From Schizochytrium sp. CCTCC M209059 (Eukaryota > Sar > Bigyra > Thraustochytrida > Thraustochytriidae): 64,000 nt of DNA. Below are positions 59,775 to 64,000 of this stretch, one piece after another. The first letter of the stretch is position 1; every line of letters begins with the position of its first letter. The stretch spans positions 124,001-188,000 of the forward strand of contig KN805424.1 of NCBI GenBank assembly GCA_000818945.1. The letters run 5' to 3'. The position numbers were made by a program, and so were the translations under genes. The notes beneath the pieces are model-generated. The model searched no databases and was not told the origin of the DNA. It saw only the letters and a list, made by a program, of their open reading frames with translations.

Positions 59775-61509
59775 TCATTTTTTAATGTCGATACTATTCA
59801 TCGCTCGCACGTTTGAGTTGACAAGAGCAACTGCAGTTGCACCAATTGTGAAATCGTCATTGACGAATTGCGTGGGAGTCATGCCTGCAAAGCCATTATC
59901 AAGCAATGGACACGAATGAATGATCGTCCAATGGCAACCCTTACCGTCCGTTCCAGGTCGCAACACATGGCCTTCAATAAGAGGAGCGCGAATGCGATGC
60001 ACACCGTCCTGTGCAGGCTGCAAACCCACGTCATCCGTCGTTGTAAAGCTGCAGACGATAAGAGACGCCTCAGGATCATCCGCGCTAACAGTTTCCAAAG
60101 GATCGATGGCGGGACGCGGCGTGCTCGTGGAACTCTTTGCACCGACGCCACTCTCCAAGTTTGCTGCTGCTGCTTCCACTGCTGCCTGAGCTTCGGCCAC
60201 TGCGGCCTCGGCGTCGAACTCAGACTGATCTATGACCCCGTATCCGCAATCTAAATTGAAATCGGCAGAGCGAGCATCGGCGCTAGCTCCGGTCGCCGTC
60301 TGCTCTTTTCCGGTCGACACGGGAAAATTCGTGGGCGTAAAAAGCTTGGTTGCACGCCATGTGATCGTGTAAATGAACTCGCGGCGATGCTTGGCCCCAA
60401 CGGTGTTCTCCTCGAGGTAGCGAAAAACGCGCATTTCGGGGTCTCCATCACGTTTGACTTCCTCGAAGCCGGTCGGAATCTCGGTAATCGTCACCTTGAT
60501 TTGTCGCATATCGGGCGAGTACAAAGCAGCGGTGATTTCAGGATGCGACCATGCTGCCCAAATCCGGTTCTTCATGTCCATTGGCGTGTCCGGGCGCCAC
60601 GGTAAATCAATGCGGTAATTCCCGCGCTTACTGTCGCGCGCCTCGCAGTTCAAAGGGAGCGCTTGCAAGCCGACGTTACACTTTACAAGGGAACCATCGT
60701 GCGCGGGGACCTTCATCGTGTGCCAGTTCCAGGATTTATCAGCAACGCTGGTGAATACGAGGCCGACGACTTGGCCCACGACACTTGCCGATCCGCTGTG
60801 GATGAGTCTGAACTGCTCCTCTGCTGTGAGAGTGGGTGCTTCAGTCGTAGTTTCCTTTATCTTTTTGAGAAAGGCCCTATGCTTTCGGATCTCGACACGT
60901 AGCAATTCATTTTCACGTTGCAAATTGACAGCACCCAGGTCTCGAAAGGCCTGAACTTCCGTCTGTAATTGTGCGATGCGGCCCAAGTACATCTCGCGCT
61001 CTTCTTCCAAAATTGTGTTTCGCCGCTGGAGCTCTTCCCGCTCGCATTTACGCTTCGCTCGCGTTGCGCGGCTCGAGGCAGCCACGATCGCGCGCCGTCG
61101 GGCCTTGCTTCCGGCGGGGCCCTTTTCGATGCGATTCTCCGCATCTGTATCGTCGCTCGAGCTTGCAGCTGCAGGGGGCACGGCAGCGGAGGTTGAGGCT
61201 GAGGCGGGTTCAGGGGTAGTCTTTTTCTTTTTCTTGCCCGGAGGAGTCATTCTTAACAATGGCGGAGCTGCTGCCGCTCGCAGAAGTTGACACTGACGCT
61301 TTACCAAGGCTGGTTGCATCGTTGGCAACAGAGGAAGTCTGGTCAACGTTATCCTCTTCTTCCTCGCGTTCATCCTCTGACGCTGGTCGCGAGGCTGACG
61401 AGATGATCTCCTGATCCTTTGGCGAGAGGACAAGCTCCGAGGGGTAAAAGGCACCGTTATAGAAGGTCTCGAGCGGAGCGCCATCGTCCTCGTCCCAAAA
61501 CGAAGCCAT
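59775..61509 (-). CDS. bZIP transcription-factor-like protein with START-like region; reading frame broken near 61225-61240
   Basis: From the stop at 59775 the main frame runs upstream past an ATG at 61250 (491 residues). A second frame begins at an ATG in ideal context at 61509 (CACCATGGC), reads an acidic N-terminus (MASFWDEDDGAPLETFY) and reaches the A-rich stretch near 61225-61240, where a one-base offset separates the two. The two look like one gene. Main-frame content: a basic region with KARRRAIVAASSRATRAKRK, leucine-type heptads (LEEEREMYLGRIAQLQTEV), then about 330 residues resembling a START/SRPBCC-like fold (VVGQVVGLVFTSVADKSWNW, NRIWAAWSHPEITAALY, YTITWRATKLF). The invariant bZIP Asn is not evident. 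The true start is uncertain: indel, frameshifting, a tiny intron (34-37 nt) or start at 61250. Confidence 0.65.
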
Positions 61510-61794
61510 GGTGTCCCCGCGCACGTCCCGCTAAAAACTTCGGTGGGACTCTGGAAAGAAGAGCGTTGCCGGTCGGACGCTTTCCCCCCAGCTGCCTTGC
61601 CTCGCCTCACCGCCTCGGCACGCGGTCCTGCCGGCGTGTCTCTCTGAGATTGCGCCGTCCCGATGCCCGCGCCGCGCTCCGTCCTCGCCTCTTTCCCGAA
61701 CTGCAGCTGCAGCAACGCCGACAGCACGTAGTAGAAGTTCTTGTAATCGAAGCGGGTGTTCAGAGGCAAGCCTTCTGGTAGTACTATATACACT

Positions 61795-61820
61795 ACTGCT
61801 GCTGCTGCTGCTGCTGCTGC
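61795..61820. repeat. (CTG)n run upstream of the bZIP gene
   Basis: Eight to nine CTG units about 290 bp upstream of the likely start at 61509, presumably in promoter or 5' leader. Confidence 0.9.
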
Positions 61821-62384
61821 CGGTGCTTCCCTTCCCTTTCTTTATTTCTTTCTTTCTTTCCAAATGCGCTTTGCACCTTACGCCCTTGACTTGGACTGAC
61901 AGTGACAGCGACGAATAAGTTGGAATTACGCAGAGGTCATGGGGAAGATGCACTTGCACCTCGCGGCCTCCAAAATCCCCTTAGTTGGTTGTTTGCCAGT
62001 TGCCATGGTTGGTGGGCGTCGTCTACGTTCCTGGCTTGTACTGCTGCATTTCGTGCAATACCTTCCTTGTCAAAGACCTTTCGTTTTCTGGTGTTCTGGG
62101 CGAAGTGCGCGACGCGAACCACGGCCAGCCAGAGCCAGCGATGCCATTTTGAGGGTTTGCGCGATGTTTTACAAAAATCGCAAAGTTCATTGTGCAATCG
62201 TCAGCGTGCGCAGGCTGCTGCTGCGTGGTGCAGTCTTCCGCACGCACAGGCACACGCATGCGTTCGAGCTCTCGAGCTCTAACTTGCTACATGCAAGCTC
62301 GCTCATGTGCGCACACGCCAGCTTTTGCACTGGAGAATGCAGTGCTGACAGCCAGGTAAGAGGGGCCTATGGAAGTCACAGAAG

Positions 62385-62392
62385 TAGGCCTA
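62385..62392. promoter_or_regulatory. TAGGCCTA palindrome
   Basis: A perfect palindrome in the intergenic region between the bZIP paralogues; 20 bp before it lies GGGGCCTA. Confidence 0.3.
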
Positions 62393-62699
62393 TACGTACA
62401 TTGACAAAGATCCGAGTTGCGTCAGGTGTGCAAGTTCTTGAAAAGAAGATCGGTGCGGCCCTGGTCAGCTTCCGTCCCGGGTACTGCTGGGTAGTGCTGC
62501 TGCAGCAGCTGCTCGTGGTGGTGGTGTTGCTTCTTCTGCTGCCGCGGCCGCATCTGGCTGGTGCGCTGCTGCAGTTTTTTTATTCGCGGTGCTTGACTCT
62601 GCAAACTTGCTCGCTCGCTTGCTTGCAGGTTACTTGCTTCAATTTGGCGACAGACAAGACATGGCAAGCAAGACCAAAGCCTAAAGGCTCGTGTCTAGC

Positions 62700-62707
62700 T
62701 AGGCCTA
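62700..62707. promoter_or_regulatory. TAGGCCTA palindrome
   Basis: A perfect palindrome in context CTAGCTAGGCCTAAC, between the two bZIP paralogues. CCTAGG occurs again at 62800-62805. Confidence 0.3.
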
Positions 62708-63360
62708 ACTGTAAAATGAAAGACAAGACATCATGATCATCACGTCTTTTCGCCTTCTTTTCGCCCGTGGACGAGAAAGCGTTCGCTACCTAACTAAAAC
62801 CTAGGATAAAAGATCGCGCGATGCCGTGGTATGGCTGCGTCGCTTTTCCACACGAAATGCGCCTCGCGCACCCTCTCCGCTACTACTTCAGCCATGTGCA
62901 CGCCTACTAGGCTTGCGAAGGTAGAGTTTTTGCTGACAGCCTCGTGACGTGGTGCCTTCAATAAAGTCAGAGAATAGGTGAAGACCTTACGGAATTTATG
63001 GCGAACCTCAGAAGGGGTTTCACAGCCTTGTATACACGCCCACCTCCTTCGTTTCGACAAAGCCTGCCTCATCGTTCTGCTCGTGGTATGGATTGAGGTC
63101 TGGTGGATCAATGAAGAGACATAACTTCCGATGCCCAGACCGCTGTGCATTTTCATAAAGAAAAAAAAGTCCCCAAGACGAGCTCGCGTTCGTGCGTAAA
63201 CAGCGTCATCAAACGGATAAGCCCAGGCCCTGGTCGGGAAAAAAGGAGTCATCACCCATCAAGTCTATCCCCAAAACATTAATAGCTCTTTCCGCATACG
63301 CGTGAACAACCATGGAGGGATGAATGGATCTCGATGGTAGGGTAGATAGACCCATGAGCA

Positions 63361-64000
63361 TCATATTCTGACTTTGTTGATTGTGAGGATGTTGGAGGCG
63401 ACGAGCTCGAGCCCGTTGGGGCCAATGGTCAGGTCGTCGTTGAGAAGATCCTTGGTGTTGACGCCGTTGAAGCCCTGGTCGAGTAGCGGCACAGAGTGCA
63501 CAAGCGTCCACAAGCAACCCTTTCCGTTTGGGCCGCGGCGCAAGACGTGACCTTCAATTACTGGAGCGCTCACGCGCTGCACACCCTCCTCGGAAGGCTG
63601 CAAACCAGCATCGTCCGAAGTGGTGACGCTACAGACAATGAGGGCAGCGTCTGGATCATCGACACTGACGTTTTCGAATGGATCAATCGAGGGGCGAAGC
63701 GTGCCCCTGGTGGTAGCCGAGTCGGCGTCGGCGTCGGCCGTGCCAGCTTCAGTCTTGATTTCAGACTTGGCACCGCTATTTTTCTCGTCGTCAGGCCTGT
63801 CGGACGGTAAGGGAAATTTGCCCGGAATAAACACCTTGGTTGCGCGCCAGGAAATGGTGTACAGATAGTCGCGACGACGACTTGGTTCATGCTCGCCCTC
63901 CTCGTTATAATGAAAGACGCGCATCTCTGGGTCATCGGGCCTTTTTAGATCCTCAAAGTTGGTGTGAACCTCGGAAATGCCTACTTTGACTTTGCGCGTG
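63361..64000 (-). CDS. Second bZIP/START-like paralogue, C-terminal part (5' end outside window)
   Basis: The stop is at 63361 and the frame is open to the window edge, giving about 212 residues. It aligns along its length with the C-terminal half of the gene at 59775-61509. Shared blocks include DPEMRVF, RR(E/D)(F/Y)(I/L)YTI(T/S)WRATK, DDPxAxLIVCS, TTxDDxGLQP, APxIEGHVLR and GKGCxWT. The order is the same, so the two are tandem duplicates about 1.9 kb apart on one strand. Only the START-like region is inside the window; a bZIP domain upstream is expected from the paralogue but not seen. Divergence in the linker (EIKTEAGTADADAD versus an Ala/Glu-rich stretch) shows that the duplication is not recent. 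Confidence 0.8.
   Translation of the reverse strand, partial: TRKVKVGISEVHTNFEDLKRPDDPEMRVFHYNEEGEHEPSRRRDYLYTISWRATKVFIPGKFPLPSDRPDDEKNSGAKSEIKTEAGTADADADSATTRGTLRPSIDPFENVSVDDPDAALIVCSVTTSDDAGLQPSEEGVQRVSAPVIEGHVLRRGPNGKGCLWTLVHSVPLLDQGFNGVNTKDLLNDDLTIGPNGLELVASNILTINKVRI

Larger units (their letters stand above)
61510..63360. promoter_or_regulatory. Intergenic region between two tandem bZIP/START-like genes
   Basis: About 1.85 kb. It has a CTG run at 61795-61820, a TTTC run at 61840-61860, and TAGGCCTA at 62385 and 62700. A plus-strand frame of 265 codons (61939-62736) and a minus-strand frame of 153 codons (62794-63255) have no domain or composition support and are not called. Confidence 0.45.

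Noticed and set aside
61939..62736. A 265-codon plus-strand ORF between the bZIP paralogues
   Set aside because: It is rich in Leu, Cys and Arg without domains, it spans a CTG-rich stretch and a TAGGCCTA site, and the composition looks non-coding.
62794..63255. A 153-codon minus-strand ORF upstream of the first bZIP gene
   Set aside because: No motif, signal or recognisable fold is seen. It is too short to support alone.
1..64000. Transposons, retroviral-type elements, tRNA and rRNA genes
   Set aside because: No reverse transcriptase, transposase or integrase motif, no long terminal repeat and no convincing tRNA cloverleaf was seen by eye. A tRNAscan or repeat search could still find small ones.

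Overview
This window is nuclear DNA from a compact eukaryotic genome. It holds about 25 protein genes in 64 kb. Almost all are single open exons that use the standard code; two spliced genes could be resolved, with GT..AG introns of 83 and 280 nt. All three stop codons occur. The gene set includes eIF2B-gamma, importin-7/8, WDR46/Utp7, Hop2, BLOC-1 subunit 1, bestrophin, Mpv17 and an alpha-fucosyltransferase. Lineage-flavoured families are also present: a siderophore-binding-protein-like secreted protein, a bZIP protein followed by a START-like region, and a very large IQ/B-box/EF-hand protein. My best guess is a heterotrophic stramenopile, most like a thraustochytrid (Labyrinthulomycetes). 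That is an inference from style and gene content, not from a database match. Two assembly gaps are present (31761-31772 and 51621-51889).

Layout. 0-12 kb: the end of a TIR-domain protein, a Hop2-like meiotic protein with a long acidic leader, a HEAT-repeat protein, eIF2B-gamma, an NPL4-like MPN protein and a seven-helix membrane protein. 12-28 kb: a 1580-aa Rad16-type SNF2 ATPase with extra zinc fingers, a 2189-aa IQ/B-box/EF-hand scaffold, a small secreted Cys-rich protein and WDR46/Utp7. 28-37 kb: glucose-6-phosphate isomerase, an RGS protein and a PDI-like protein without visible CxxC. A long intergenic region follows, carrying a perfect 110-copy pentanucleotide array.

37-50 kb: five consecutive genes for secretory-pathway or membrane proteins. 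They are a periplasmic-binding-protein-like surface protein, a prominin-like five-helix protein, a type II glycosyltransferase-like protein, a GT10 fucosyltransferase and a bestrophin with one intron. 50-64 kb: a Tag-type DNA glycosylase and an MRM1-type rRNA methyltransferase transcribed away from each other across the large gap, then BLOC-1 subunit 1, importin-7/8, Mpv17 and two tandem bZIP/START-like paralogues. One paralogue carries an apparent reading-frame break; the other runs off the window.

Themes. Most genes are housekeeping. The points of interest are domain architecture (SNF2 protein, IQ scaffold, Hop2), the surface/secretory run at 37-50 kb, the simple-sequence arrays in 5' regions, and a recurrent palindrome TAGGCCTA seen only between genes. 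I saw no CRISPR array, transposon, tRNA or rRNA gene, and no clearly new multi-gene system.
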